Assembly (NCBI RefSeq): GCF_051014685.1
Contig: NW_027478767.1
Coordinates: 186,001-250,000, forward strand
Length of the DNA: 64,000 nucleotides
From: Ptiloglossa arizonensis
Taxonomy: Eukaryota > Arthropoda > Insecta > Hymenoptera > Colletidae
Direction of reading: 5' to 3'
In this document: one piece after another, positions 11,001 to 23,626 of the stretch
How positions within the stretch are numbered: the stretch's first letter is position 1
Layout of the letters: each line of letters starts with the position of its first letter
Program-made: the position numbers and the translations under genes
Notes under the pieces: model-generated
The model's database searches: none
What the model was told of the DNA's origin: nothing
The model's input: the letters and a program-made list of their open reading frames with translations, nothing else

Positions 11001-12438
11001 CTAGGCCGTTCTAGTTATTCGTATCGAGAATCAGAACTGCGAAAACTTTGAGTTTCTCAAGCGTTTCTTACATCCAAACTGCCATATTTTGCGAACGGAT
11101 TCGCCAATCCGCAAAATTTCTGTTGCATCTGAAAGTAGAAACTCGCCCGATTACAACGGTATGCGTACTTTTCCCCTAGGCCGTTCTAGTTATTCGTTTC
11201 GAGCATCAGAACTGCGAAAATTTTGAGTTTCTCAAGCGTTTCTTATCTCCAAACTGCCATATCTCGCGAACGGATTGACCAATCCGCAAAATTTCTGTTG
11301 CATCTGAAAGTAGAAACTCGCCCGATTACAACGGTATGCGTTCTTCTCCCCTAGGCCGTTCTAGTCATTCGTTTCGAGCATCAGAACTGCGAAAATTTTG
11401 AGTTTCTCAAGCGGTTCTTACCTCCAAACTGCCATATCTCGCGAACGGATTGACCAATCCGCAAAATTTCTGTTGCATCTGAAAGTAGAAACTCGCCCGA
11501 TTACAACGGTATGCGTTCTTCTCCCCTAGGCCGTTCTAGTCATTCGTTTCGAGCATCAGAACTGCGAAAATTTTGAGTTTCTAAAGCGTTTCTTATCTCC
11601 AAACTGCCATATCTCGCGAACGGGATGATCAATCCGCAAAATTTCTGTTGCATCTGAAAGTAGAAACTCGCCCGATTACAACGGTGGGTGTAGTTTTCCC
11701 TAGGCCGTTCTAGTTATTCGTTTCGAGAATCAGAACTGCGAAAACTTTGAGTTTCTCAAGCGTTTCTTACATCCAAGCTGCCATATTTTGCGAACGGATT
11801 CACCAATCCGCAAAATTTCTGTTGCATCTGAAAGTAGAAACTCGCCCGATTACAACGGTATGCGTACTTTTCCCCTAGGCCGTTCTAGTTATTCGTTTCG
11901 AGCATCAGAACTGCGAAAATTTTGAGTTTCTCAAGCGTTTCTTACCTCCAAACTGCCATATCTCGCGAACGCATTGACCAATCCGCAAAATTTCTGTTGC
12001 ATTTGAAAGTAGAAACTCGCCCGATTACAACGGTATGCGCACTTTTCCCCTGGGCCGTTCTGGTTATTCGTTTCGAGCTTCAGAACTGCGAAAATGTTGA
12101 GTTTCTAAAGCGTTTCTTACATCCAAACTGCCATATCTCGCGAACGGATTGACCAATCCGCAAAATTTCTGTTGCATCTGAAAGTAGAAACTCGCCCGAT
12201 TACAACGGTAGTTGTAGTTTTCCCCTAGGCCGTTCTAGTTATTCGTTTCGAGCATCAGAACTGCGAAAATTTTGAGTTTCTCAAGCGTTTCTTACCTCCA
12301 AACTGCCATATCTCGCGAACGGATTGACCAATCCGCAAAATTTCTATTGCATCTGAAAAGAGAAACTCGCCCGATTACAACGGTATGCGTACTTTTCCCC
12401 TAGGCCGTTCTTGTTATTCGTGTCGAGCATCAGAACTG
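8064..12438 (+). repeat. 9-mer / 7-mer / 9-mer higher-order repeat series
   Basis: Three consecutive multimers begin at the rare GCGAGAATT allele: 8064-9638 (9 monomers, 1575 bp), 9639-10863 (7 monomers, 1225 bp) and 10864-12438 (9 monomers, one base lost near 11,700). Supporting markers: GGGTTGATC at 8121, 9696 and 10921; GGGATGATC at 8821, 10396 and 11621. The middle copy lacks the last two monomers (GTAGTTGTAG and the TCTATTGC/AAAAGAG/CTTGTTATTCGTG monomer). Its junction monomer joins GAACGCATTG directly to CTGGGCCGTTCTAG, the pattern of an out-of-register exchange. Confidence 0.92.
11698..11703 (+). other. Isolated 1-bp register loss
   Basis: CCCTAGG replaces CCCCTAGG, so one C is lost from a run of four. 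The register returns to its original phase. The two sister 9-mer/7-mer copies have four C here. Confidence 0.85.
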
Positions 12439-12690
12439 CGAAAATTTTGAGTTTCTCAAGCGTTTCTTACCTCCAAACTGCCATATCTCGCGAACGGATT
12501 GACCAATCGGCAAAATTTCTGTTGCATCTGAAAGTAGAAACTCGCCCGATTTCAACGCTATGCGTACTTTTCCCCTAGGCCGTTCTGGTTACTCGTTTCG
12601 AGCATCAGAACTGCGAAAATTTTGAGTTTCTCAAGCGTTTCTTATCTCCAAACTGCCATATCTCGCGAACGGATTGATCAATCCGCAAAA
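11805..12690 (+). repeat. Five-monomer block, copy 1 (partner about 22481-23366)
   Basis: Linked alleles GAACGCATTG, CTGGTTATTCG, AAAATGTTG, AAAAGAGAAAC, CTTGTTATTCGTG and CAATCGGCAAAA (12,504) recur 10,676 bp downstream. CAATCGGCAAAA was seen only in these two blocks. After about 12,690 this copy passes straight into an AAAATAGAAAC monomer, whereas the partner has an extra monomer (AAAGTGG, GTATTTGTAG), so one copy gained or lost 175 bp. Confidence 0.82.
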
Positions 12691-13009
12691 TTTCTGTTGC
12701 ATCTGAAAATAGAAACTCGCCCGATTACAACGGTATGCGTACTTTTCCCCTAGGCCGTTCTAGTTATTCGTTTCAAGCATCAGAACTGCGAAAATTTTGA
12801 GTTTCTCAAGCGTGTCTTACATCCAAACTGCCATATCTCGCGAATGGATTGACCGATCCGCAAAATTTCTGTTGCATCTGAAAGTAGAAACTCGCCCGAT
12901 TACAACGGTATGCGCACTTTTCCCCTAGGCCGTTCTAGTTATTCGTTTCGAGCATCAGAACAGCGAAAATTTTGAGTTTCTAAAGCGTTTCTTACATCCA
13001 AACGGCCAT

Positions 13010-15010
13010 ATCTCGCGAACGGATTGACCAATCCGCAAAATTTCTGTTGCATCTGAAAGTAGAAACTCGCCCGATTACAACGGTATGCGTACTTCTCCCC
13101 TAGGCCGTCCTAGTCATTCGTTTCGAGCATCAGAACTGCGAAAATTTTGAGTTTCTCAAGCGTTTCTTATCTCCAAACTGCCATATCTCGCGAACGGATT
13201 GACCAATCCGCAAAATTTCTGTTGCATCTGAAGGTAAAAACTCGCCCGATTACAACGGTTTGCGTACTTTTCCCCTAGGCCGTTCTAGTTACTCGTTTCG
13301 AGCATCAGAACTGCGAAAATTTTGAGTTTCTCAAGCGTTTCTTATCTCCAAACTGCCATATCTCGCGAACGGATTGATCAATCCGCAGAATTTCTGTTGC
13401 ATCTGAAAGTGGAAACTCGCCCGATTACAACGGTAGTTGTAGTTTTCCCCTAGGCCGTTCTAGTTATTCGTTTCAAGCATCAGAACTGCGAAAATTTTGA
13501 GTTTCTCAAGCGTTTCTTACATCCAAACTGCCATATCTCGCGAACGGATTGACCAATCCGCAAAATTTCTGTTGCATCTGAAAATAGAAACTCGCCCGAT
13601 TACAACGGTATGCGTACTTTTCCCCTAGGCCGTTCTAGTTATTCGTTTCGAGCATCAGAACTGCGAAAATTTTGAGTTTCTCAAGCGTGTCTTACATCCA
13701 AACGGCCATATCTCGCGAACGGATTGACCAATCCGCAAAATTTCTGTTGCATCTGAAAATAGAAACTCGCCCGATTACAACGGTATGCGCAATTTTCCCC
13801 TGGGCCGTTCTAGTTATTCGTTTCGAGCATCAGAACTGCGAAAATTTTGAGTTTCTAAAGCGTTTCTTATCTCCAAACTGCCATATCTCGCGAACGGGTT
13901 GATCAATCCGCAAAATTTCTGTTGCATCTGAAAGTTGAAACTCGCCCGATTACAACGGTCTTCGCACTTTTCACCCTAGGCCGTTCTAGTTATTCGTTTC
14001 GAGAATCAGAACTGCGAAAACTTTGAGTTTCTCAAGCGTTTCTTACATCCAAACTGCCATATTTTGCGAACGGATTCACCAATCCGCAAAATGTCTGTAG
14101 CATCTGAAAGTAGAAACTCGCCCGATTACAACGGTATTCGCACTTTTCCCCTGGGCCGTTCTAGTTATTGGTTTCGAGCTTCAGAACTGCGAAAATTTTG
14201 AGTTTCTCAAGCGTTTCTTACATTCAAACTGCCATATCTCGCGAACGGATTGACCAATCCGCAAAATTTCTGTTGCATCTGAAAATAGAAACTCGCCCGA
14301 TTACAACGGTATGCGTACTTCTCCCCTAGGCCGTCCTAGTCATTCGTTTCGAGCATCAGAACTGCGAAAATTTTGAGTTTCTCAAGCGTTTCTTACCTCC
14401 AAACTGCCATATCTCGCGAACGGATTGACCAATCCGCAAAATTTCTGTTGCATCTGAAAGTAGAAACTCGCCCGATTACAACGGTGGGTGTAGTTTTCCC
14501 CTAGGCCGTTCCAGTTATTCGTTTCGAGCATCAGAACTGCGAAAATTTTGAGTTTCTCAAGCGTTTCTTACATCCAAACTGCCATATCTCGCGAATGGAT
14601 TGACTGATCCGCAAAATTTCTGTTGCATTTGAAAGTAGAAACTCGCCCGATTACAACGGTGTGCGTACTTCTCCCCTAGGCCGTCGTAGTCATTCGTTTC
14701 GAGCATCAGAACTGCGAAAATTTTGAGTTTCTCAAGCGTTTCTTATCTCCAAACTGCCATATCTCGCGAACGGATTGACCAATCCGCAAAATTTCTGTTG
14801 CATCTGAAAATAGAAACTCGCCCGATTACAACGGTATGCGTACTTTTCCCCTAGGCCGTTCTAGTTATTCGTGTCGAGCATCAGAACTGCGAAAATTTTG
14901 AGTTTCTCAAGCGTTTCTTACCTCCAAACTGCCATATCTCGCGAACGGATTGACCAATCCGCAAAATTTCTGTTGCATCTGAAAGTAGAAACTCGCCCGA
15001 TTACAACGGT
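13010..15010 (+). repeat. 2-kb block, copy 1 of 3 (partners about 24735-26735 and 31385-33385)
   Basis: About 11.4 monomers with the order AAGGTAAAAAC/GGTTTGCG, GTAGTTGTAG, GTGTCTTACATCC, GCGCAATTTTCC, GGGTTGATC, CTTCGCAC, the AGAATCAG subtype with AAAATGTCTGTAGC, then ATTCGCAC, TACATTC and GTGTGCGTAC. The order recurs at offsets of about 11,726 and 18,376 bp. AAAATGTCTGTAGC marks all three (about 14,090, 25,816 and 32,466). This copy has one extra base at 13,971-13,980 (TCACCCTAGG for TCCCCTAGG). Confidence 0.85.
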
Positions 15011-15724
15011 ATGCGTACTTTTCCCCTAGGCCGTTCTAGTTACTCGTTTCGAGCATCAGAACTGCGAAAATTTTGAGTTTCTCAAGCGTTTCTTACATCC
15101 AAACTGCCATATCTCGCGAACGGATTGACCAATCCGCAAAATTTCTGTTGCATCTGAAAGTAGAAACTCGCCCGATTACAACGGTGTGCGCACTTTTCCC
15201 CTAGGCCGTTCTAGTTATTCGTTTCGAGCATCAGAACTGCGAAAATTTTGAGTTTCTCAAGCGTTTCTTACCTCCTAACTGCCATATCTCGCGAACGGAT
15301 TGACCAATCCGCAAAATTTCTGTTGCATTTGAAAGTAGAAACTCGCCCGATTACAACGGTGTGCGCACTTTTCCCCTAGGCCGTTCTAGTTATTCGTTTC
15401 GAGCATCAGAACTGCGAAAATTTTGAGTTTCTCAAGCGTTTCTTATCTCCAAACTGCCATATCTCGCGAACGGATTGATCAATCCGCAAAATTTCTGTTG
15501 CATCTGAAAGTGGAAACTCGCCCGATTACAACGGTAGTTGTAGTTTTCCCCTAGGCCGTTCTAGTTATTCGTTTCGAGCATCAGAACTGCGAAAATTTTG
15601 AGTTTCTCAAGCGTGTCATACATCCAAACTGCCATATCTCGCGAATGGATTGACCGATCCGCAAAATTTCTGTTGCATCTGAAAGTAGAAACTCGCCCGA
15701 TTACAACGGTGGGTGTAGTTTTCC

Positions 15725-17145
15725 CCTAGGCCGTTCTAGTTATTCGTGTCGAGCATCAGAACTGCGAAAATTTTGAGTTTCTCAAGCGTTTCTTACCTCC
15801 AAACTGCCATATCTTGCGAACGGATTGACCAATCCGCAAAACTTCTGTTGCATCTGAAAGTGGAAACTCGCCCGATTACAACGGTAGTTGTAGTTTTCCC
15901 CTAGGCCGTTCTAGTTATTCGTTTCGAGCATCAGAACAGCGAAAATTTTGAGTTTCTCAAGCGTTTCTTACCTCCAAACTGCCATATCTCGCGAACGGAT
16001 TGACCAATCCGCAAAATTTCTGTTGCATCTGAAAGTAGAAACTCGCCCGATTTCAACGCTATGCGTACTTTTCCCCTAGGCCGTTCTAGTTACTCGTTTC
16101 GAGCATCAGAACTGCGAAAATTTTGAGTTTCTCAAGCGTTTCTTATCTCCAAACTGCCATATCTCGCGAACGGATTGATCAATCCGCAAAATTTCTGTTG
16201 CATCTGAAAGTGGAAACTCGCCCGATTACAACGGTATTTGTAGTTTTCCACTAGGCCGCTCTAGTTATTCGTTTCGAGCATCAGAACTGCGAAAATTTTG
16301 AGTTTCTCAAGCGTTTCTTACATCCAAACTGCCATATCTCGCGAACGGATTGACCAATCCGCAAAATTTCTGTTGCATCTGAAAATAGAAACTCGCCCGA
16401 TTACAACGGTATGCGTACTTTTCCCCTAGGCCGTTCTAGTTATTCGTTTCAAGCATCAGAACTGCGAAAATTTTGAGTTTCTCTAGCGTGTCTTACATCC
16501 AAACTGCCATATCTCGCGAATGGATTGACCGATCCGCAAAATTTCTGTTGCATCTGAAAGTAGAAACTCGCCCGATTACAACGGTATGCGCACCTTTCCC
16601 CTAGGCCGTTCTAGTTATTCGTTTCGAGCATCAGAACTGCGAAAATTTTGAGTTTCTAAAGCGTTTCTTACATCCAAACGGCCATATCTCGCGAACGGAT
16701 TGACCAATCCGCAAAATTTCTGTTGCATCTGAAAGTAGAAACTCGCCCGATTACAACGGTATGCGTACTTTTCCCCTAGGCCGTCCTAGTCATTCGTTTC
16801 GAGCATCAGAACTGCGAAAATTTTGAGTTTCTCAAGCGTTTCTTATCTCCAAACTGCCATATCTCGCGAACGGATTGATCAATCCGCAAAATTTCTGTTG
16901 CATCTGAAAGTGGAAACTCGCCCGATTACAACGGTAGTTGTAGTTTTCCCCTAGGCCGTTCTAGTTATTCGTTTCGAGCATCAGAACTGCGAAAATTTTG
17001 AGTTTCTCAAGCGTTTCTTACATCCAAACTGCCATATCTCGCGAACGGATTGACCAATCCGCAAAATTTCTGTTGCATCTGAAAATAGAAACTCGCTCGA
17101 TTACAACGGTATGCGTACTTTTCCCCTAGGCCGTTCTAGTTATTC
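15725..17145 (+). repeat. Eight-monomer block, copy 2 (partner about 1370-2795)
   Basis: Mirror of 1370-2795 at an offset of 14,351 bp; the private GCCGCTC allele is near 16,255 and CTCGCTCGATT near 17,094. Identity ends near 17,145, where this copy passes into the GTGTCTTACATCC monomer that starts the neighbouring 11-mer region, while the partner passes into a GTTTCCATCATCAG monomer. Confidence 0.85.
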
Positions 17146-17264
17146 GTTTCGAGCATCAGAACTGCGAAAATTTTGAGTTTCTCAAGCGTGTCTTACATCC
17201 AAACGGCCATATCTCGCGAACGGATTGACCAATCCGCAAAATTTCTGTTGCATCTGAAAATAGA

Positions 17265-20200
17265 AACTCGCCCGATTACAACGGTATGCGCAATTTTCCC
17301 CTGGGCCGTTCTAGTTATTCGTTTCGAGCATCAGAACTGCGAAAATTTTGAGTTTCTAAAGCGTTTCTTACATCCAAACGGCCATATCTCGCGAACGGAT
17401 TGACCAATCCGCAAAATTTATGTTGCATCTGAAAGTAGAAACTCGCCCGATTACAACGGTATGCGTACTTCTCCCCTAGGCCGTCCTAGTCATTCGTTTC
17501 GAGCATCAGAACTGCGAAAATTTTGAGTTTCTCAAGCGTTTCTTATTTCCAAACTGCCATATCTCGCGAACGGATTGACCAATCCGCAAAATTTCTGTTG
17601 CATCTGAAGGTAAAAACTCGCCCGATTACAACGGTTTGCGTACTTTTCCCCTAGGCCGTTCTAGTTACTCGTTTCGAGCATCAGAACTGCGAAAATTTTG
17701 AGTTTCTCAAGCGTTTCTTATCTCCAAACTGCCATATCTCGCGAACGGATTGACCAATCCGCAAAATTTCTGTTGCATCTGAAAGTGGAAACTCGCCCGA
17801 TTACAACGGTAGTTGTAGTTTTCCCCTAGGCCGTTCTAGTTATTCGTTTCGAGCATCAGAACTGCGAAAATTTTGAGTTTCTCAAGCATTTCTTACATCC
17901 AAACTGCCATATCTCGCGAACGGATTGACCAATCCGCAAAACTTCTGTTGCATCTGAAAATAGAAACTCGCCCGATTACAACGGTATGCGTACTTTTCCC
18001 CTAGGCCGTTCTAGTTGTTCGTTTCGAGCATCAGAACTGCGAAAATTTTGAGTTTCTCAAGCGTGTCTTACATCCAAACGGCCATATCTCGCGAACGGAT
18101 TGACCAATCCGCAAAGTTTCTGTTGCATCTGAAAATAGAAACTCGCCCGATTACAACGGTATGCGCAATTTTCCTCTGGGCCGTTCTAGTTATTCGTTTC
18201 GAGCATCAGAACTGCGAAAATTTTGAGTTTCTAAAGCGTTTCTTATTTCCAAACTGCCATATCTCGCGAACGGGTTGATCAATCCGCAAAATTTCTGTTG
18301 CATCTGAAAGTAGAAACTCGCCCGATTACAACGGTCTTCGCACTTTCCCCCTATGCCGTTCTAGTTATTCGTTTCGAGAATCAGAACTGCGAAAACTTTG
18401 AGTTTCTCAAGCGTTTCTTACATCCAAACTGCCATATTTTGCGAACGGATTCACCAATCCGCAAAATTTCTGTAGCATCTGAAAGTAGAAACTCGCCCGA
18501 TTACAACGGTATTCGCACTTTTCCCCTGGGCCGTTCTAGTTATTCGTTTCGAGCTTCAGAACTGCGAAAATTTTGAGTTTCTCAAGCGTTTCTTACATTG
18601 AAACTGCCATATCTCGCGAACGGATTGACCAATCCGCAAAATTTCTGTTGCATCTGAAAATAGAAACTCGCCCGATTACAACGGTATGCGTACTTCTCCC
18701 CTAGGCCGTCCTAGTCATTCGTTTCGAGCATCAGAACTGCGAAAATTTTGAGTTTCTCAAGCGTTTCTTACCTCCAAACTGCCATATCTCGCGAACCGAT
18801 TGACCAATCCGCAAAATTTCTGTTGCATCTGAAAGTAGAAACTCGCCCGATTACAACGGTGGGTGTAGTTTTCCCCTAGGCCGTTCCAGTTATTCGTTTC
18901 GAGCATCAGAACTGCGAAAATTTTGAGTTTCTCAAGCGTTTCTTACATCCAAACTGCCATATCTCGCGAATGGATTGACTGATCCGCAAAATTTCTGTTG
19001 CATTTGAAAGTAGAAACTCGCCCGATTACAACGGTATGCGTACTTTTCCCCTAGGCCGTTCTAGTTATTCGTTTCGAGCATCAGAACTGCGAAAATTTTG
19101 AGTTTCTCAAGCGTTTCTTACCTCCAAACTGCCATATCTCCCGAACGGATTGACCAATCCGCAAAATTTCTGTTGCATCTGAAAGTAGAAACTCGCCCGA
19201 TTACAACGGTATGCGCAATTTTCCCCTGGGCCGTTCTAGTTATTCGTTTCGAGCATCAGAACTGCGAAAATTTTGAGTTTCTAAAGCGTTTCTTACATCC
19301 AAACGGCCATATCTCGCGAACGGATTGACCAATCCGCAAAATTTATGTTGCATCTGAAAGTAGAAACTCGCCCGATTACAACGGTATGCGTACTTCTCCC
19401 CTAGGCCGTCCTAGTCATTCGTTTCGAGCATCAGAACTGCGAAAATTTTGAGTTTCTCAAGCGTTTCTTATTTCCAAACTGCCATATCTCGCGAACGGAT
19501 TGACCAATCCGCAAAATTTCTGTTGCATCTGAAGGTAAAAACTCGCCCGATTACAACGGTTTGCGTACTTTTCCCCTAGGCCGTTCTAGTTACTCGTTTC
19601 GAGCATCAGAACTGCGAAAATTTTGAGTTTCTCAAGCGTTTCTTATCTCCAAACTGCCATATCTCGCGAACGGATTGACCAATCCGCAAAATTTCTGTTG
19701 CATCTGAAAGTGGAAACTCGCCCGATTACAACGGTAGTTGTAGTTTTCCCCTAGGCCGTTCTAGTTATTCGTTTCGAGCATCAGAACTGCGAAAATTTTG
19801 AGTTTCTCAAGCATTTCTTACATCCAAACTGCCATATCTCGCGAACGGATTGACCAATCCGCAAAATTTCTGTTGCATCTGAAAATAGAAACTCGCCCGA
19901 TTACAACGGTATGCGTACTTTTCCCCTAGGCCGTTCTAGTTGTTCGTTTCGAGCATCAGAACTGCGAAAATTTTGAGTTTCTCAAGCGTGTCTTACATCC
20001 AAACGGCCATATCTCGCGAACGGATTGACCAATCCGCAAAATTTCTGTTGCATCTGAAAATAGAAACTCGCCCGATTCCAACGGTATGCGCAATTTTCCT
20101 CTGGGCCGTTCTAGTTATTCGTTTCGAGCATCAGAACTGCGAAAATTTTGAGTTTCTAAAGCGTTTCTTATCTCCAAACTGCCATATCTCGCGAACGGGT

Positions 20201-21115
20201 TGATCAATCCGCAAAATTTCTGTTGCATCTGAAAGTAGAAACTCGCCCGATTACAACGGTCTTCGCACTTTCCCCCTATGCCGTTCTAGTTATTCGTTTC
20301 GAGAATCAGAACTGCGAAAACTTTGAGTTTCTCAAGCGTTTCTTACATCCAAACTGTCATATTTTGCGAACGGATTCACCAATCCGCAAAATTTCTGTAG
20401 CATCTGAAAGTAGAAACTCGCCCGATTACAACGGTATTCGCACTTTTCCCCTGGGCCGTTCTAGTTATTCGTTTCGAGCTTCAGAACTGCGAAAATTTTG
20501 AGTTTCTCAAGCGTTTCTTACATTGAAACTGCCATATCTCGCGAACGGATTGACCAATCCGCAAAATTTCTGTTGCATCTGAAAATAGAAACTCGCCCGA
20601 TTACAACGGTATGCGTACTTCTCCCCTAGGCCGTCCTAGTCATTCGTTTCGAGCATCAGAACTGCGAAAATTTTGAGTTTCTCAAGCGTTTCTTACCTCC
20701 AAACTGCCATATCTCGCGAACCGATTGACCAATCCGCAAAATTTCTGTTGCATCTGAAAGTAGAAACTCGCCCGATTACAACGGTGGGTGTAGTTTTCCC
20801 CTAGGCCGTTCCAGTTATTCGTTTCGAGCATCAGAACTGCGAAAATTTTGAGTTTCTCAAGCGTTTCTTACATCCAAACTGCCATATCTCGCGAATGGAT
20901 TGACTGATCCGCAAAATTTCTGTTGCATTTGAAAGTAGAAACTCGCCCGATTACAACGGTATGCGTACTTTTCCCCTAGGCCGTTCTAGTTATTCGTTTC
21001 GAGCATCAGAACTGCGAAAATTTTGAGTTTCTCAAGCGTTTCTTACCTCCAAACTGCCATATCTCCCGAACGGATTGACCAATCCGCAAAATTTCTGTTG
21101 CATCTGAAAGTAGAA
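17265..21115 (+). repeat. Tandem 11-mer higher-order repeat (2 x 1925 bp)
   Basis: Copies about 17,265-19,190 and 19,191-21,115 match at exactly 1,925 bp. Shared rare markers: AAATTTATGTTGC (17,414 and 19,339), AAGGTAAAAAC, CTCAAGCATTTC, GTTGTTCGTTTCG (18,014 and 19,939), CCCCCTATGCC, TACATTGAAAC and GAACCGATTG. I noticed about five single-base differences, including GATTCCAACGG near 20,078 and CAAAGTTTC near 18,113. Such close identity implies a recent duplication. The module is a relative of the 13.0-15.0 kb block. Confidence 0.92.
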
Positions 21116-21144
21116 ACTCGCCCGATTACAACGGTGGGTGTAGT

Positions 21145-21850
21145 TTTCCCCTAGGCAGTTCCAGTTATTCGTTTCGAGCATCAGAACTGCGAAAATTTTG
21201 AGTTTCTCAAGCGTTTCTTACCTCCAAACTGCCATATCTCGCGAACGCATTGACCAATCCGCAAAATTTCTGTTGCATTCGAAAGTAGAAACTCGCCCGA
21301 TTACAACGGTATGCGCACTTTTCCCCTGGGCCGTTCTAGTTATTCGTTTCGAGCTTCAGAACTGCGAAAATTTTGAGTTTCTAAAGCGTTTCTTACATCC
21401 AAACGGCCATATCTCGCGAACGGATTGACCAATCCGCAAAATTTCTGTTGCATCTGAAAGTAGAAACTCGCCCGATTACAACGGTGTGCGTACTTCTCCC
21501 CTAGGCAGTTCCAGTTATTCGTTTCGAGCATCAGAACTGCGAAAATTTTGAGTTTCTCAAGCGTTTCTTACCTCCAAACTGCCATATCTCGCGAACGCAT
21601 TGACCAATCCGCAAAATTTCTGTTGCATTCGAAAGTAGAAACTCGCCCGATTACAACGGTATGCGCACTTTTCCCCTGGGCCGTTCTAGTTATTCGTTTC
21701 GAGCTTCAGAACTGCGAAAATTTTGAGTTTCTAAAGCGTTTCTTACATCCAAACGGCCATATCTCGCGAACGGATTGACCAATCCGCAAAATTTCTGTTG
21801 CATCTGAAAGTAGAAACTCGCCCGATTACAACGGTGTGCGTACTTCTCCC
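21145..21850 (+). repeat. Tandem dimer (2 x 350 bp)
   Basis: CTAGGCAGTTCCAG at 21,151 and 21,501, GAACGCATTG with GCATTCGAAAG, and the GAGCTTCAG monomer ending in GTGTGCGTACTTC repeat at exactly 350 bp. The dimer is also a copy of half of the 4-mer at 4.0-5.4 kb, which carries the same CAGTTCCAG and GCATTCGAAAG alleles. Confidence 0.9.
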
Positions 21851-22480
21851 CTAGGCCGTCCTAGTCATTCGTTTCGAGCATCAGAACTGCGAAAATTTTG
21901 AGTTTCTCAAGCGTTTCTTATCTCCAAACTGCCATATCTCGCGAACGGATTGACCAATCCGCAAAATTTCTGTTGCATCTGAAAATAGAAACTCGCCCGA
22001 TTACAACGGTATGCGTACTTTTCCCCTAGGCCGTTCTAGTTATTCGTTTCGAGCATCAGAACTGCGAAAATTTTGAGTTTCTCAAGCGTTTCTTATCTCC
22101 AAACTGCCATATCTCGCGAACGGATTGACCAATCCGCAAAATTTCTGTTGCATCTGAAAGTAGAAACTCGCCCGATTACAACGGTATGCGTTCTTCTCCC
22201 CTAGGCCGTTCTAGTCATTCGTTTCGAGCATCAGAACTGCGAAAATTTTGAGTTTCTCAAGCGGTTCTTACCTCCAAACTGCCATATCTCGCGAGCGGAT
22301 TGACCAATCCGCAAAATTTCTGTTGCATCTGAAAGTAGAGACTCTCTCGATTACAACGGTATGCGCACTTTTCCCCTGGGCCGCTCTAGTTATTCGTTTC
22401 GAGCATCAGAACTGCGAAAATTTTGAGTTTCTAAAGCGTTTCTTATCTCCAAACTGCCATATCTCGCGAACGGGATGATC

Positions 22481-23366
22481 AATCCGCAAAATTTCTGTTG
22501 CATCTGAAAGTAGAAACTCGCCCGATTACAACGGTATGCGTACTTTTCCCCTAGGCCGTTCTAGTTATTCGTTTCGAGCATCAGAACTGCGAAAATTTTG
22601 AGTTTCTCAAGCGTTTCTTACCTCCAAACTGCCATATCTCGCGAACGCATTGACCAATCCGCAAAATTTCTGTTGCATTTGAAAGTAGAAACTCGCCCGA
22701 TTACAACGGTATGCGCACTTTTCCCCTGGGCCGTTCTGGTTATTCGTTTCGAGCTTCAGAACTGCGAAAATGTTGAGTTTCTAAAGCGTTTCTTACATCC
22801 AAACTGCCATATCTCGCGAACGGATTGACCAATCCGCAAAATTTCTGTTGCATCTGAAAGTAGAAACTCGCCCGATTACAACGGTAGTTGTAGTTTTCCC
22901 CTAGGCCGTTCTAGTTATTCGTTTCGAGCATCAGAACTGCGAAAATTTTGAGTTTCTCAAGCGTTTCTTACCTCCAAACTGCCATATCTCGCGAACGGAT
23001 TGACCAATCCGCAAAATTTCTGTTGCATCTGAAAAGAGAAACTCGCCCGATTACAACGGTATGCGTACTTTTCCCCTAGGCCGTTCTTGTTATTCGTGTC
23101 GAGCATCAGAACTGCGAAAATTTTGAGTTTCTCAAGCGTTTCTTACCTCCAAACTGCCATATCTCGCGAACGGATTGACCAATCGGCAAAATTTCTGTTG
23201 CATCTGAAAGTAGAAACTCGCCCGATTTCAACGCTATGCGTACTTTTCCCCTAGGCCGTTCTAGTTACTCGTTTCGAGCATCAGAACTGCGAAAATTTTG
23301 AGTTTCTCAAGCGTTTCTTATCTCCAAACTGCCATATCTCGCGAACGGATTGATCAATCCGCAAAA
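22481..23366 (+). repeat. Five-monomer block, copy 2 (partner about 11805-12690)
   Basis: Same allele order as the partner, with CAATCGGCAAAA near 23,180. It has TCTGTTGC near 23,022 where the partner has TCTATTGC. Continues into the complete AAAGTGG/GTATTTGTAG monomer that the partner lacks. Confidence 0.82.
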
Positions 23367-23626
23367 TTTCTGTTGCATCTGAAAGTGGAAACTCGCCCGA
23401 TTACAACGGTATTTGTAGTTTTCCACTAGGCCGTTCTAGTTATTCGTTTCGAGCATCAGAACTGCGAAAATTTTGAGTTTCTCAAGCGTTTCTTACATCC
23501 AAACTGCCATATCTCGCGAACGGATTGACCAATCCGCAAAATTTCTGTTGCATCTGAAAATAGAAACTCGCCCGATTACAACGGTATGCGTACTTTTCCC
23601 CTAGGCCGTTCTAGTTATTCGTTTCA

